From: Brachypterus glaber
Lineage: Eukaryota > Arthropoda > Insecta > Coleoptera > Kateretidae
Direction: 5' to 3'
DNA: 64,000 bases
NCBI GenBank assembly: GCA_958510825.1
Contig: OY294044.1
Span: 42,435,550-42,499,549 of the forward strand
Shown here: positions 32,080 to 43,094 of the stretch, in pieces
How the letters are laid out: every line of letters starts with the position of its first letter
Position numbering within the stretch: the first letter of the stretch is position 1
Program-made: the position numbers and the translations under genes
The notes under the pieces: generated by a model
Told to the model about the DNA's origin: nothing
Seen by the model: only the letters and a program-made list of their open reading frames with translations
The model's database searches: none

Positions 32080-33356
32080 CCCAAAACCAGGGCTGGCAAA
32101 AAGACGGGATTTTCCTGAAAATCCCGGACAGGGTATTTACCGGTAAAAACCGGTAAAAAACAGGCCACAATTGCCCAAATGGTGGAAAAAATCAAGTGGG
32201 TTTTACCGGTATTTACCAAGGTAAAAAACCGGGAAAAATTGGGAAAAACTTACATTTTTAGTAAAAAAATTTAAATACAATACCTTTAATTTTCGTAGAT
32301 ACAACAACCAAGTTTTAAAATTTACTCGCCTACTTAGTTACTAGGAACACAACTGAGAATCACAGTCTTTTTAACCGACTTCCAAAAAGTAGGAGGTTAT
32401 CAATTCGACGTGTGACTTTGTTTTTTTTTTATGTTTGTTCCCGCATAACTTTGGAACGCATGAATGGCACTTGATGAAACTTAACAGCTTAAAGAGGGCA
32501 TTCATGAGGTGGTCCCGTTTCAATTTGACGCCTGGATAATGCCGGGTAAGCCGGATAATTAGGATAAATCTAACCATTTTAACGCAATTTCACTTAAAAA
32601 CGGCTTAATTTGGTTCTACTACCAACCAAATTTTTAGAGAAATATCGGAAAACTTGGATAAGCCGGATAACTTGATTAAGGAGTCACTCGAATATTACGG
32701 CACACTGAAAATCTTAAAGTTTAGCAAGATTATCTTTAGTATTTCGTTTCAAATAAGGTTGGTTTGGAGTCCAACTTAGGCAATGAGATAAAAATATTAC
32801 TTTTATTTTTTAGAAATTTATCTTTAAGATAATGAAGTCACAACGCACTTTTAGTGCAAATTGCCGAGAAGGACAACTATAATTTAGCTTAGATGACGTT
32901 ACAAATCTAAAAAGTAAAATATAAATACTTTTCGAAAAAAAATGAACCGACTTCTATGTCTCTAAAAAGTAAAAAATAAAAAATACTTAAGTCGGTGCCA
33001 ATTTTACAGCAAACAATAATAAAATAATATAAAAAAAATTGTTAGTAATTAATTTAGGGAATGGTGAAATTGGCACAGACTTAAGTATTTTTATTTTTTA
33101 CTTTTTAGGAACATATAAGTCGGTTCATTTTTTTTGCGAAAAGTATTTATTAGAAATCTATTTGAAAATATTTGTTTAGCTCTCACTCTAGCACATCACA
33201 AAATCCCAGTGGGATTTTCCTTGTGGTTTTTACCGGTATTTACCAGGTAAAAACCATATGGTATTTACCACCCGGGATTTTGCTCAGTAGTAAAAACCGT
33301 TAAATACCACTGGTTTTTACCGCCCTGGTCAAAACCATGCCAGCCCTGCCCAAAAC
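32080..33356. mobile_element. hAT-type element with TSD CCCAAAAC and GGTAAAAACC subterminal repeats
   Basis: CCCAAAAC at 32080-32087 and 33349-33356. The element (32088-33348) begins CAGGGCTGGCA and ends TGCCAGCCCTG. Both subterminal zones hold clusters of TTTACCGGTATTTACC and GGTAAAAACC, the kind of repeated sites hAT transposases bind. No transposase frame remains. An inner palindrome lies at about 32920-33150, and the ACCGACTTCCAAAAAGTAGG string near 32370 belongs to another dispersed repeat. Confidence 0.85.
32920..33150. mobile_element. Palindromic MITE nested in the hAT element
   Basis: Arms AAATACTTTTCG...ATGAACCGACTT and AAGTCGGTTCAT...CGAAAAGTATTT are inverted around position 33035; inner strings TACTTAAGTC and GACTTAAGTA pair as well. 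No TSD found. Confidence 0.55.
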
Positions 33357-33615
33357 CTTGTAAACCAGAAAATGTAATTTGATAACTTTTTGCATATAAA
33401 CAAGAACGCCTTGATATAATGTTTATTTAAAGAAACTTATTTTTTAACTATCAAAAGTAAAAAGTTTGCATTTTTATTTATATTTTTTTTATTTTTTGAT
33501 ATTTTTGGAGTCAGGAGGAAAGGTTTTGACTTTTTTTTGTGTAACTCTTCAAATTAGGAGGTTGTAAGTGATTCTTTTTGCAGACTATAAAATTAAGGGA
33601 ACAATGATAGAAAAA

Positions 33616-33976
33616 TTAAGCAGGCCACTCACTAGGGAGCATGTTGGGCAACATGCTTGTCAATAAAACTCACCGAGCTCATACATCAGGGAACATGTTG
33701 GGAAACTTTAGTTGACAAAACGCAACCTAAACGAGTGGGTTAATATGCTGTCAAAGCAAGAAAAAGTAGCAATTGCAATAGGTTTGACAATAGCCACAGA
33801 AAATAAGAGAAAGAAAAGAAGAGTATGGGTAAAAGAAGGGCTTTTCTGTCTCGCCCTAGAAGCCTGCAACATGGGAGCATATTGACAAACCAACACACAC
33901 ATTTGGCAACTTGTTGACAACAACTCCGTTCGTCAACATATTGCGCAACATGCTCCCTAGTGAGTGGCCTGCTTTA
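33616..33976. mobile_element. PIF/Harbinger-type element with TSD TTA and 45-bp TIR
   Basis: TTA at 33616-33618 and 33974-33976. The element (33619-33973) has TIRs starting AGCAGGCCACTCACTAGGGA that are identical for at least 28 bp and similar for 45. TWA target duplications are diagnostic of PIF/Harbinger, and the inside holds a Harbinger-like transposase start. It interrupts the RTE-like relic or its flank. Confidence 0.8.
33745..33885 (+). pseudogene. N-terminal remnant of a Harbinger transposase
   Basis: A 46-codon frame: MLSKQEKVAIAIGLTIATEN, then KRKKRRVWVKEGL. The basic RRVWVK motif is typical of the start of PIF/Harbinger (HARBI1-like) nucleases. The rest, including all DDE residues, is deleted and the frame stops at 33883 in the right terminal region. 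Its presence in a TTA-flanked TIR element supports the superfamily call and shows how this short element arose, by internal deletion. Confidence 0.65.
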
Positions 33977-33989
33977 ATACCAATAGTTA

Positions 33990-34330
33990 AATACAAGGCA
34001 ACTAGTTGCGTACGCAGACGATATCTCAATAATTACAAGGTACAAAAATGGCTGATGGAAATTCTAACCAAAATAATAAGTGAAGTAGAAAAGAGAGGAC
34101 TTGAAATAAATAACTAAAAACAAAACTCACAAAGATAAGCAGATATGAAAAAAACAAACGAAAGCAATGGAGTGCAAATCGAGAACTTTTGGTTTAAGAA
34201 AGTATGATAAGATAAGATAAACAAATATGAAAAAGTCAGAAGAATAATGCAGAAAATTTAGGCAAGACATACAGCTTACTATAAGTACAGAAAGTTTATG
34301 CTAGAGAAAGCAGAGACAGTAGTATAGACA
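33990..34330 (+). pseudogene. RTE-like reverse transcriptase relic with YADD
   Basis: Codons from about 33996 read RQLVAYADDISIITRYKNG, the RT catalytic motif (YADD at 34011-34022). After a frameshift comes LMEILTKIISEVEKRGLEIN, then NGVQIENFWFKK, and later YYKYRKFMLEKAE. Order and content match the thumb side of the endonuclease-reverse transcriptase genes of RTE-type non-LTR elements. Several stops and shifts; clearly dead. The upstream part of the RT is missing. Confidence 0.7.
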
Positions 34331-34395
34331 ATGGGGCCCGGCCCCCTAGTTATGAGTCCCGGGGGGGCATGGCCCCGGGCTCCCCGGAGTCGGCA
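34331..34395. other. GC-rich palindromic patch
   Basis: In AT-rich surroundings, GGGGCCCGGCCCC and CCCGGGGGGGCATGGCCCCG can fold on themselves. It follows the RT relic directly. Origin unknown. Confidence 0.5.
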
Positions 34396-35661
34396 CCTAT
34401 GAATTAGATACTCCTATATGAGTAACACGGTTGTATCCTCCAATTTTGATAGCTTCTTCTTCATTATTAAAATAACCTGCAAAAAAACTGTAGTAAGGTA
34501 CAGGATTTTGGTTTGATGTTTCGCTTCTGAGAAAACGCAAAGGTCAGACCAAACCTATAGCACTGCTAACTATAGTATTGCAGGTATAAATCACCGATAT
34601 ATTTTTTTATCCATTATTGAAAGTTCTCGTCACAAACACACAAACCAGCCAACCACCAAAATACAAGTTAACCAACTAAACAAATCAACAACTGATCAAG
34701 TGACCCAAACAAACTAGCCTTCTTTGCTACTGGAAAATATTTGTTAAAGAAGTATTAACGGTCTGAATTCTATATGATATTTTTCTTTATTTTTTTTAAT
34801 ATTTATTGTAAAAGGTTTAATAATTTTTAGTATGATTAGTGAACCAGAAACTATACAAATACTAAAACATCATAACTTAACAAAATTTTAAATATAGATA
34901 AAGCAAAAAAAGTTTACATTTTCATGTATTTTAATTTAAGCACAGATTAAAAAAGAATAGTCTTTAGAATTTGTACGTATAAGCAATAGCTGATATTTAT
35001 TGAAATTTTTATCATCTGAATATTCAGCAGTATTGTGCAATTATTTTTGTTCGCATATACTATATTCGATATACGAATTTACATCGAAATTTCTATTCAT
35101 AAAGAACATTTTTTGAATTAATTTGTTTGAAACAGGTTGGCTTTTTGCTGCTCTTTTTACTGCTTAAAAGCAGTATATTAAATTTAAAAATTTACTTGCA
35201 TAGATTTATTACATTTGTTTTTAATTGATTTTTTTTTAATTAATTAATTAAAAATATCTAACGATATTTCTTATTTAGGTTATAATCTATTATTAGTTAT
35301 GCTTTTTTGGTATAGGGGCATTAGAAAAAAGATGTATAGATATACAATGATAACATTTTTATGTTTAACTAATAAAAGGTATTTATACTAAGCTTTTAAT
35401 GGTTTAGTTAATTGTCCTGAAATTATGTTTCCTTAACAATAGTGCAACGCTGCAGTGTTTTGGTGACACGGGTCATTACAAGAGAGCTGCAGTTCATTAA
35501 ATATTTTTGGTCCAGAGGGCCTTAATGTGACGTTCTGTCAAAAAAACAAAAAACGTAACATTACATTAATTCTACTTTAATCTGTGTGGGTCAATTTTCA
35601 AGAAATAAATGTCAAATAACTCGAGAACCGCTGATCCGATTTTTAAAAACAAAACCTTTAA
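34396..35661. other. 1.25 kb without recognised features
   Basis: AT-rich intergenic sequence; no element ends, no frame above 60 codons. The last part leads into the tandem duplication. Confidence 0.5.
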
Positions 35662-35799
35662 AAACCAAAATTAAAATAAAAATATCTGAAACGCAAAAGT
35701 GTTTGAAAACTTTTATACTTTAGACGAACAGAATAGTAAAAATTAACTACACACTTTTTGTCACACTTCCTTTGCCTTTCCTCACCTCTAGCAACTTCA

Positions 35800-36080
35800 G
35801 AAAACTTCTGTGCATTCGTATGTATTACTAAAAACGTTTGCGCATAAATATGTTTCACCAATCTTTACTGCGCATGATATATTTGTATATCTTTGCCAGA
35901 ACATTTCTGAATATTCGTATGTTATATTAAACACTTTTGCGCATAAACATGTTCCAGCAATCCCTGCTCCGCATTATATATTTGTATATCTTTTCCAGAA
36001 AACTTTTGCGTATTTGTATGTATTATTAAACACGTTTGCACACAAACATGTTCCACCAATCTTTACTGCGCATGTGTTAC
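35800..36080. repeat. 99-bp minisatellite, cluster 1 (unit 1)
   Basis: Nearly three units starting around CTGCGCATGATATATTTGTA (phase points 35871, 35970, 36069; spacing 99). Because 99 is divisible by 3, the frames stay open and give false proteins full of TFAHKYV and DIFVYLCQNTF. Confidence 0.9.
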
Positions 36081-36859
36081 TGGTTAGTTTTGAATGTCAG
36101 ATTAAACTAGAAAATTTAGGTTATTTAGGTTAATTTAGTTTAATTTATTCCATCTACGGTAAGGATACCTTTACTTACATGTTATACGGTTTTAACTTTA
36201 GTCTTATTGTGGTTTTAGGCTTTTAGTACTAATGTTTTTAAATGGGTATTTAACCTCCATGCATGACTTTGCTTTGATTCTGCTTTTGGTATAACCACAC
36301 TGCTAACTTTGTACCATTCCGAGCTGGTGCCTAGGTCCTGCAATCTTGCTCTAACGCCTTCTACACTGCTAGGAACACAGATAAGTACTAAATACTTTAG
36401 TACTAACAGGTTAGTGTCATTTATCAATAATATCAGCTTCTGTGCCAGCATAAATTGCATCTATCATCACACATATCTATGATTTCATCAGCTACTCACA
36501 TCCTACGTATCGTAATGTTGTCCATGGTTCTTCAGTAACATGCCATATTATTATGTTTATAACTTATAACATGTAAAGGTCTAGGTATGCATAGTGCGGC
36601 AGATTTTAGGTCAATGTTGAGAATATATTGAAGTTTTAGTAATCTCTTGTATAATTTTGAATTACGAACCTATTTCTCGTTTTATGTTTTGAAATATTCA
36701 CCAAGCTCAAAACGAGTGGCGCTTTGTAAAATAATTAGAACACGACCCAATCTACGATTGGCTTGTCCGGGTGAGCTTATATATTTCTTGCTTTTCGATG
36801 CAAGGTTTTATTGAAATTTTAGTTATCTGATTTGGTAATATCTCAATACCAAACCAGCG

Positions 36860-37205
36860 TATAACACATGATATATTTGTATACTTTTGCGTATTCGTAT
36901 GTATTATTAAACACTTTTGCGCATAGTTATGTTTTACCAATCCCTTCTGCGCATGATATATTTGTATATCTTTGGCAAAACACTTTTGCGTATTCGTATA
37001 TATTATTAAACACGTTTTCGCAAAAATATATTCTACCAATCTTTACTGCGCATGATATATTTGTATATCTTTGCCAGAACACTTTTGCGTATTCGTATGT
37101 ATTGTTTTGCGCATAAATATGTTCCACCAATACTTACTGCGCATAACATATTTGTATATGTTTGCCAGAACACTTTTAAGCTTTCGTATATATTAATAAA
37201 CTCTT
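36860..37205. repeat. 99-bp minisatellite, cluster 2 (unit 1)
   Basis: About three and a half units of the same 99-bp sequence (phase points 36950, 37049, 37140), the last spacing reduced to 91. Confidence 0.9.
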
Positions 37206-37753
37206 CTACGCATACTTGTCCAAAGTCCAAACCTAGTGATTTTCTAAATTAAAATAAATTAAAGATAAGGTGGTTTTAATTATGCAAAACGGCCATTGCA
37301 ACCTAAAAATTTAAATAAAATTGTAAAATCTTAAATTTCAAAAATTGATCATCAGTATTAATAACAAAATAGGGTTCTGTTAAACAAAATCGAAAAAAAA
37401 ACACCCTAGTGAAGCGGAATTTTTTTTTCAGCTTTTTCAATATCATATTCGAAATCAGCGGTATCAAAAATACTAGTATGCAAAAATTTAGATTTTCGTC
37501 CATCTTTTTTTAATGGTTTAAATATTTTAAGTATTAGTCCCTAATTATTAGGCAAAGCAATATTATATTGCTCCATATATTGAAGAAAAGTCAGTGGCCT
37601 TTCAACAATTAAGTTAAACCAAAATTAAAATAAAAATATCTGAAACGCAAAAGTGTTTGAAAACTTTTATACTTTAGACGAACAGAATAGTAAAAATTAA
37701 CTACACACTTTTTGTCACACTTCCTTTGCCTTTCCTCACCTCTAGCAACTTCA

Positions 37754-38034
37754 GAAAACTTCTGTGCATTCGTATGTATTACTAAAAACGTTTGCGCATA
37801 AATATGTTTCACCAATCTTTACTGCGCATGATATATTTGTATATCTTTGCCAGAACATTTCTGAATATTCGTATGTTATATTAAACACTTTTGCGCATAA
37901 ACATGTTCCAGCAATCCCTGCTCCGCATTATATATTTGTATATCTTTTCCAGAAAACTTTTGCGTATTTGTATGTATTATTAAACACGTTTGCACACAAA
38001 CATGTTCCACCAATCTTTACTGCGCATGTGTTAC
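37754..38034. repeat. 99-bp minisatellite, cluster 1 (unit 2)
   Basis: Copy of 35800-36080 displaced by 1954. Confidence 0.9.
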
Positions 38035-38813
38035 TGGTTAGTTTTGAATGTCAGATTAAACTAGAAAATTTAGGTTATTTAGGTTAATTTAGTTTAATTT
38101 ATTCCATCTACGGTAAGGATACCTTTACTTACATGTTATACGGTTTTAACTTTAGTCTTATTGTGGTTTTAGGCTTTTAGTACTAATGTTTTTAAATGGG
38201 TATTTAACCTCCATGCATGACTTTGCTTTGATTCTGCTTTTGGTATAACCACACTGCTAACTTTGTACCATTCCGAGCTGGTGCCTAGGTCCTGCAATCT
38301 TGCTCTAACGCCTTCTACACTGCTAGGAACACATATAAGTACTAAATACTTTAGTACTAACAGGTTAGTGTCATTTATCAATAATATCAGCTTCTGTGCC
38401 AGCATAAATTGCATCTATCATCACACATATCTATGATTTCATCAGCTACTCACATCCTACGTATCGTAATGTTGTCCATGGTTCTTCAGTAACATGCCAT
38501 ATTATTATGTTTATAACTTATAACATGTAAAGGTCTAGGTATGCATAGTGCGGCAGATTTTAGGTCAATGTTGAGAATATATTGAAGTTTTAGTAATCTC
38601 TTGTATAATTTTGAATTACGAACCTATTTCTCGTTTTATGTTTTGAAATATTCACCAAGCTCAAAACGAGTGGCGCTTTGTAAAATAATTAGAACACGAC
38701 CCAATCTACGATTGGCTTGTGCGGGTGAGCTTATATATTTCTTGCTTTTCGATGCAAGGTTTTATTGAAATTTTAGTTATCTGATTTGGTAATATCTCAA
38801 TACCAAACCAGCG

Positions 38814-39159
38814 TATAACACATGATATATTTGTATACTTTTGCGTATTCGTATGTATTATTAAACACTTTTGCGCATAGTTATGTTTTACCAATCCCTT
38901 CTGCGCATGATATATTTGTATATCTTTGGCAAAACACTTTTGCGTATTCGTATATATTATTAAACACGTTTTCGCAAAAATATATTCTACCAATCTTTAC
39001 TGCGCATGATATATTTGTATATCTTTGCCAGAACACTTTTGCGTATTCGTATGTATTGTTTTGCGCATAAATATGTTCCACCAATACTTACTGCGCATAA
39101 CATATTTGTATATGTTTGCCAGAACACTTTTAAGCTTTCGTATATATTAATAAACTCTT
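38814..39159. repeat. 99-bp minisatellite, cluster 2 (unit 2)
   Basis: Copy of 36860-37205 displaced by 1954. Confidence 0.9.
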
Positions 39160-39880
39160 CTACGCATACTTGTCCAAAGTCCAAACCTAGTGATTTTCTA
39201 AATTAAAATAAATTAAAGATAAGGTGGTTTTAATTATGCAAAACGGCCATTGCAACCTAAAAATTTAAATAAAATTGTAAAATCTTAAATTTCAAAAATT
39301 GATCATCAGTATTAATAACAAAATAGGGTTCTGTTAAACAAAATCGAAAAAAAAACACCCTAGTGAAGCGGAATTTTTTTTTCAGCTTTTTCAATATCAT
39401 ATTCGAAATCAGCGGTATCAAAAATACTAGTATGCAAAAATTTAGATTTTCGTCCATCTTTTTTTAATGGTTTAAATATTTTAAGTATTAGTCCCTAATT
39501 ATTAGGCAAAGCAATATTATATTGCTCCATATATTGAAGAAAAGTCAGTGACCTTTCAACAATTAAGTTAAAAGGGGAAAATAAAAAAATGCATATTTTT
39601 TTTTTGGACTCCTATGACTTTAGAAATGAAGGTTTTATTATTTTAAGTAACTCATTTTAAGTTTCATCTAAAAGTTTTATTTCGTTAGGGAGTTATCAAG
39701 AAAAAGCTCTAGCATGAAAACTAAAAAGCTTATAGCTTTGTGCCCATACATGGAGACTTTTAATCACTCCAATATACCTACATTTCAGCAAATTTAACTG
39801 TGGGCCATTTCCCATAAGAAATGTAGGTGTAACTAGTTGTATCCATGGACCTTTTAAGTATACTAACATAATAGGTAGAA

Positions 39881-40110
39881 TACACTGATATAATTATAGC
39901 GTAATTAATACAACAACATAGTGTTATATATGAGCCAACCACAAACTCTACTACAGTATAGTATGATATAAAGTAACCGTTGTTTTTGTATTTATTACAA
40001 TTTGATGTTTTTATATCTTAATTCTACAACTGTTGTTGTATAGTATAACATATTTATAACATATTACAAAATATGGTTGGCGCCTATATTACAACATTTC
40101 TATCAGTGTG
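39881..40110. mobile_element. MITE of the CACTGATA family
   Basis: CACTGATATAA at 39883 and TTCTATCAGTG ending 40108 are inverted; TA on the left, TG on the right. TTGTTGTA-type strings inside match the 13144-13875 element, of which this is a shorter relative. Confidence 0.7.
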
Positions 40111-40770
40111 AGAATAAAAACTTTTTATCATGTGACAATGTGGGTTAACACATGAATGCCGAACATAAATCCTATATTGAACTAGAATTTAAACAATTAA
40201 AATTCGAGTCAATAAGGAAATAGTTTAGCACTTATGTTTTCCAAGTCGTGTCTCTAATGAGAATTTACGATCAAAATACGTGTCGATTTTTTAAACGACC
40301 GGGATAATTTTTTTTGAAATTTCTTAATCAGTTCTTATAAAGTGTAAATAGATAAGAAAACTTTATAATTGTTACGGGTGAATATCATATTTGGGATTAA
40401 AAATAATAATTTTTGCTTATAATAAAAGGATTTGTATTGAAATCACCTAAATGGCATAATAAATAATACCTACAATAAACTCTAAAAAAACTATACTAAA
40501 ACTGCTGCCAACAAAATAATACTTTCCCCTATAGGCCTAGATTCATTAAAATCTAAAACGAAAAAAACAATTTCAAAAAAACCAAAAGAAGTTAGCTAGA
40601 GTTAATTTTCTTATGGACAAAATCCTAGTTTCCTCTTTCATACCCTAATAACTATTTTGGAGAGATATATAAATTATTAGACGTTATTCTAACTTCATAT
40701 TTCTGACGTTGAATGTTTATCTTAGTATGGTTATAAAAGGTGAATGGATAATGAAAGAAGGCCTCTAAAA
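40111..40770. other. Intergenic with a dispersed repeat piece
   Basis: CCCTATAGGCCTAGATTCATT near 40530 repeats a segment at 22240. Nothing else recognised before the RT relic. Confidence 0.4.
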
Positions 40771-40779
40771 AATTAGAAT

Positions 40780-40935
40780 AAAGGAAATAGAAGAGGAAGA
40801 CCAAAATATTATGATGTTATGATGGAGTTAAAGCAATTGAAGATAAAAATCCATGAAAACGACTGGCGCACAGGTGGAAGCAAGGTCGCGAGAGACACCA
40901 AATGGTATAAAAACTACCTATACATATATTTTTAA
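40780..40935 (+). pseudogene. C-terminal remnant of an RTE-like non-LTR polyprotein
   Basis: An open 51-codon stretch without ATG: KGNRRGRPKYYDVM, then ENDWRTGGSKVARDTKWYKN and a stop. The GxRRGRPK...W...ARDRxxW arrangement is typical of the last residues of RTE and related endonuclease-RT genes. No RT domain remains. It could derive from the same family as 33990-34330. Confidence 0.6.
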
Positions 40936-41084
40936 TATAATAATAAGTTCTTTTTAGCAATTACAGTAATGTAAAATGTGGCACAATAATCTGTGACAGT
41001 CCAGTATTGGGGCAGAAAACTGAAATGGGAAATACGAGGTTCCCAGACTAAAATCTAAACAAATATTTCAATCAATAAAAAAAT

Positions 41085-41340
41085 GCCTGTGCTGGGGTTG
41101 AGACCCACCTATTCTTATGTATTTTGGGATGCTGAATACGAATCTATCATAAAAAACCACTTCATGGGCTCAATTTCAGTGTAGAAAACTACGCTGAAAT
41201 TGTAGATCAGATTTTCACCATTTAATACTAGTTTTTCAGTATAGAAAAAAATGAGCCAATAAGTGGCTTTTTATATGGCAGATTCGTGTTCAGCATTCCA
41301 AAATACATAAGAATAGGTGGTTTGGACTGAACAAAAACTT
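41085..41340. mobile_element. Palindromic element with the TATTTTGGGATGCTGAAT module
   Basis: Inverted arms meet near 41215: CACCTATTCTTATGTATTTTG at left and its inverse CAAAATACATAAGAATAGGTG at right (each split here from longer homology). TCAGTGTAGAAAAC and TTTTCAGTATAG are inner partners. Related to the 41645-41845 palindrome. Confidence 0.6.
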
Positions 41341-41644
41341 ATTTCGCTCATAAAAAGGTAGCCGGTGGGATTTTTTAACCAAATTTGGTACTAACCCATT
41401 TTCGGGGACGTTGGACACTCCTGTGCAATCAGTTTTAATCTAAAAAAATCGCTAATTTGTTTTCTCGAAAAAAGGACTTTTTAAAAAATCTTAGCAGGCT
41501 CAGATTTAATACTTTGGAAAACTAGTTTGGTTCAGTAAATCCAGTTTTTGATGAGATATTTAAAAAAAAAACCGACCCTCATAAAACAACAAGTGCCAAT
41601 TTTACAGGAGTGATTCCAATTTAAACGGAATACTCTGTATAAGG

Positions 41645-41850
41645 CCTACAAAGAAAAAAAAAATTATTTGTGCTGAGGTTGAGACTCACCTATTCTTATG
41701 AATTTTGGGATGCTACACTGAAATAATATGTGATTTTTACCATTTTAGACAGTTTTTTTAGTGTAGCAAAAAAATGTTCAGCATCCCAAAGTACATAACA
41801 ACCCCAGCACAGACAACTTTTTCTTTTTTTTGGGCTTGTGTTACCGTTAA
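41645..41850. mobile_element. Shorter palindrome of the same family, ending GGGCTTGTGTTA
   Basis: Arms GTGCTGAGGTTGAG...TTTTGGGATGCTACACTG and CAGCATCCCAAA...CCCCAGCACAGAC. The right end TTTTTTTTGGGCTTGTGTTA recalls the CACAAAAA ends of 903-1478 and 57004-57963. Confidence 0.55.
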
Positions 41851-42010
41851 GGTTACACTAAATATATTATATGACAGTATTTATTTTAAATCCGTTCTGC
41901 AGTATTTCGGATGAATTTTCTGTGGAATTTAATTTTAATGTTTTATATCGGTGTGGCAAACTTTATTCCCCACCCCCCCCGCCCCCCCCAATTAATACTT
42001 TCCAACCGTC

Positions 42011-42497
42011 CTTGGCTACGTTTACACCGTAGAGACTTTATTTTAAGTTCGCGTACCAAATGACGTCATAGAACTTAACGCTCGGTATAAACAACCTGGA
42101 CTAAATTTTAAGTAAGCATATTTGGGCCGCTAAATTTTGCTTGATTAAACGCAAATAAATGCGGTATAAACGCTTGAGAATAAAATCGGAACTTGTTCAT
42201 GGTCAAATTATTCCATTCGAATGTTTTGTAATTTGCAGGTTATGTTCAAAAGTTTTAAATTGTTTGTTTGTTTATGTATAATAACAACTTATTATTATTA
42301 TAAATAAGGTATAATAAGATAAGTTAATTTTTGAAACTGACCTTAGACGTCAAAAAATTTCCACAGGAATATTTGAGATGGCGCGAACTTTGAAAAAGTA
42401 CACGAGCTTGCTGGTGTAAACAGTCATGACTAAATATAATTTTGCAGCATTTTAGTACCAGCACTAAAATAGTCCTTTCATTGTAAACTAAGCCCTT
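42011..42497. mobile_element. Possible MITE with degenerate TIR GGCTACGTTTACACCG
   Basis: GGCTACGTTTACACCGTAG at 42014 and TTCATTGTAAACTAAGCC ending 42494 are imperfect inverse copies; CTT on both sides may be a 3-bp TSD. Within are further GGTATAAAC strings. Weak call. Confidence 0.4.
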
Positions 42498-42839
42498 ATC
42501 TTCTAGCTCTGGACTTTATTAAATAACTAAAGTAGAAATTTTTTATTTTATTAGGAAGATTAAGTGATGTTGCATTAAATAGGTCAATTTCCTGTATTAA
42601 AAGCTTTTTACTTTTATTATGCCTATATTCAAAAGACTATTATGATAAGTGTGCTATAGGGAATCAAAATTTGCCGTTATATGATATTCATCCGTATATC
42701 GTTATCGGAAGTCAAATAAAGTACGCCAAACAGAAAGTTTATATTAATGTATGTAATCAAAGTAATAAGTTTTAATCTAAATGAACGTTAATTTCTATTA
42801 ACTGTCTTTAGTAATTGAATTTCAGTTCATTTATATGTG

Positions 42840-43090
42840 GAATACGCACCCATAAGAGATCACATACTTAGGTTCACACTAAATGAAAATCAAACCAAAT
42901 AAATTTAACTGATCGTGATTATAAAAGCTTTATACCAGACGCAATCGAATAAAAAAAGCTTTAGTATCTTAGGAAATATCATAATTAAAGCAGTGGAATG
43001 TAGCTGAAAACTGAACATTCAAACAGAAGCCAAGAAACAAGTATTTTATTGTGTAATCTAAAGCAATAAAAATTAAACATTTAAATAAAC
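42840..43090. repeat. Dispersed repeat shared with 51300-51545
   Basis: TTATAAAAGCTTTATACCAG, AAAAAGCTTTAGTATCTTA and CAAACAGAAGC occur in the same order at both loci, with 26790-27075 as a more distant member. Confidence 0.75.
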
Positions 43091-43094
43091 ATTA

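Larger units (their letters stand above)
35662..37615. repeat. 1954-bp tandem duplication, unit 1
   Basis: Every position from 35662 to 37615 recurs 1954 bases later. I noticed three mismatches (near 36370, 36769 and 37597), so the units are about 99.8 percent identical. Breakpoints show only 3 bp (AAA) of shared sequence. All frames in it are repeat read-through. Confidence 0.95.
37616..39569. repeat. 1954-bp tandem duplication, unit 2
   Basis: Direct, same-orientation copy of unit 1. Either a very recent duplication (or one kept alike by gene conversion), or an assembly artefact caused by two haplotypes being placed in series. Confidence 0.95.

Noticed and set aside
36868..37252. Open frames on both strands with repeated peptides
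   Set aside because: They are the 99-bp minisatellite read through; the period is divisible by three, so stops are avoided on repeat. No domain or codon signal.
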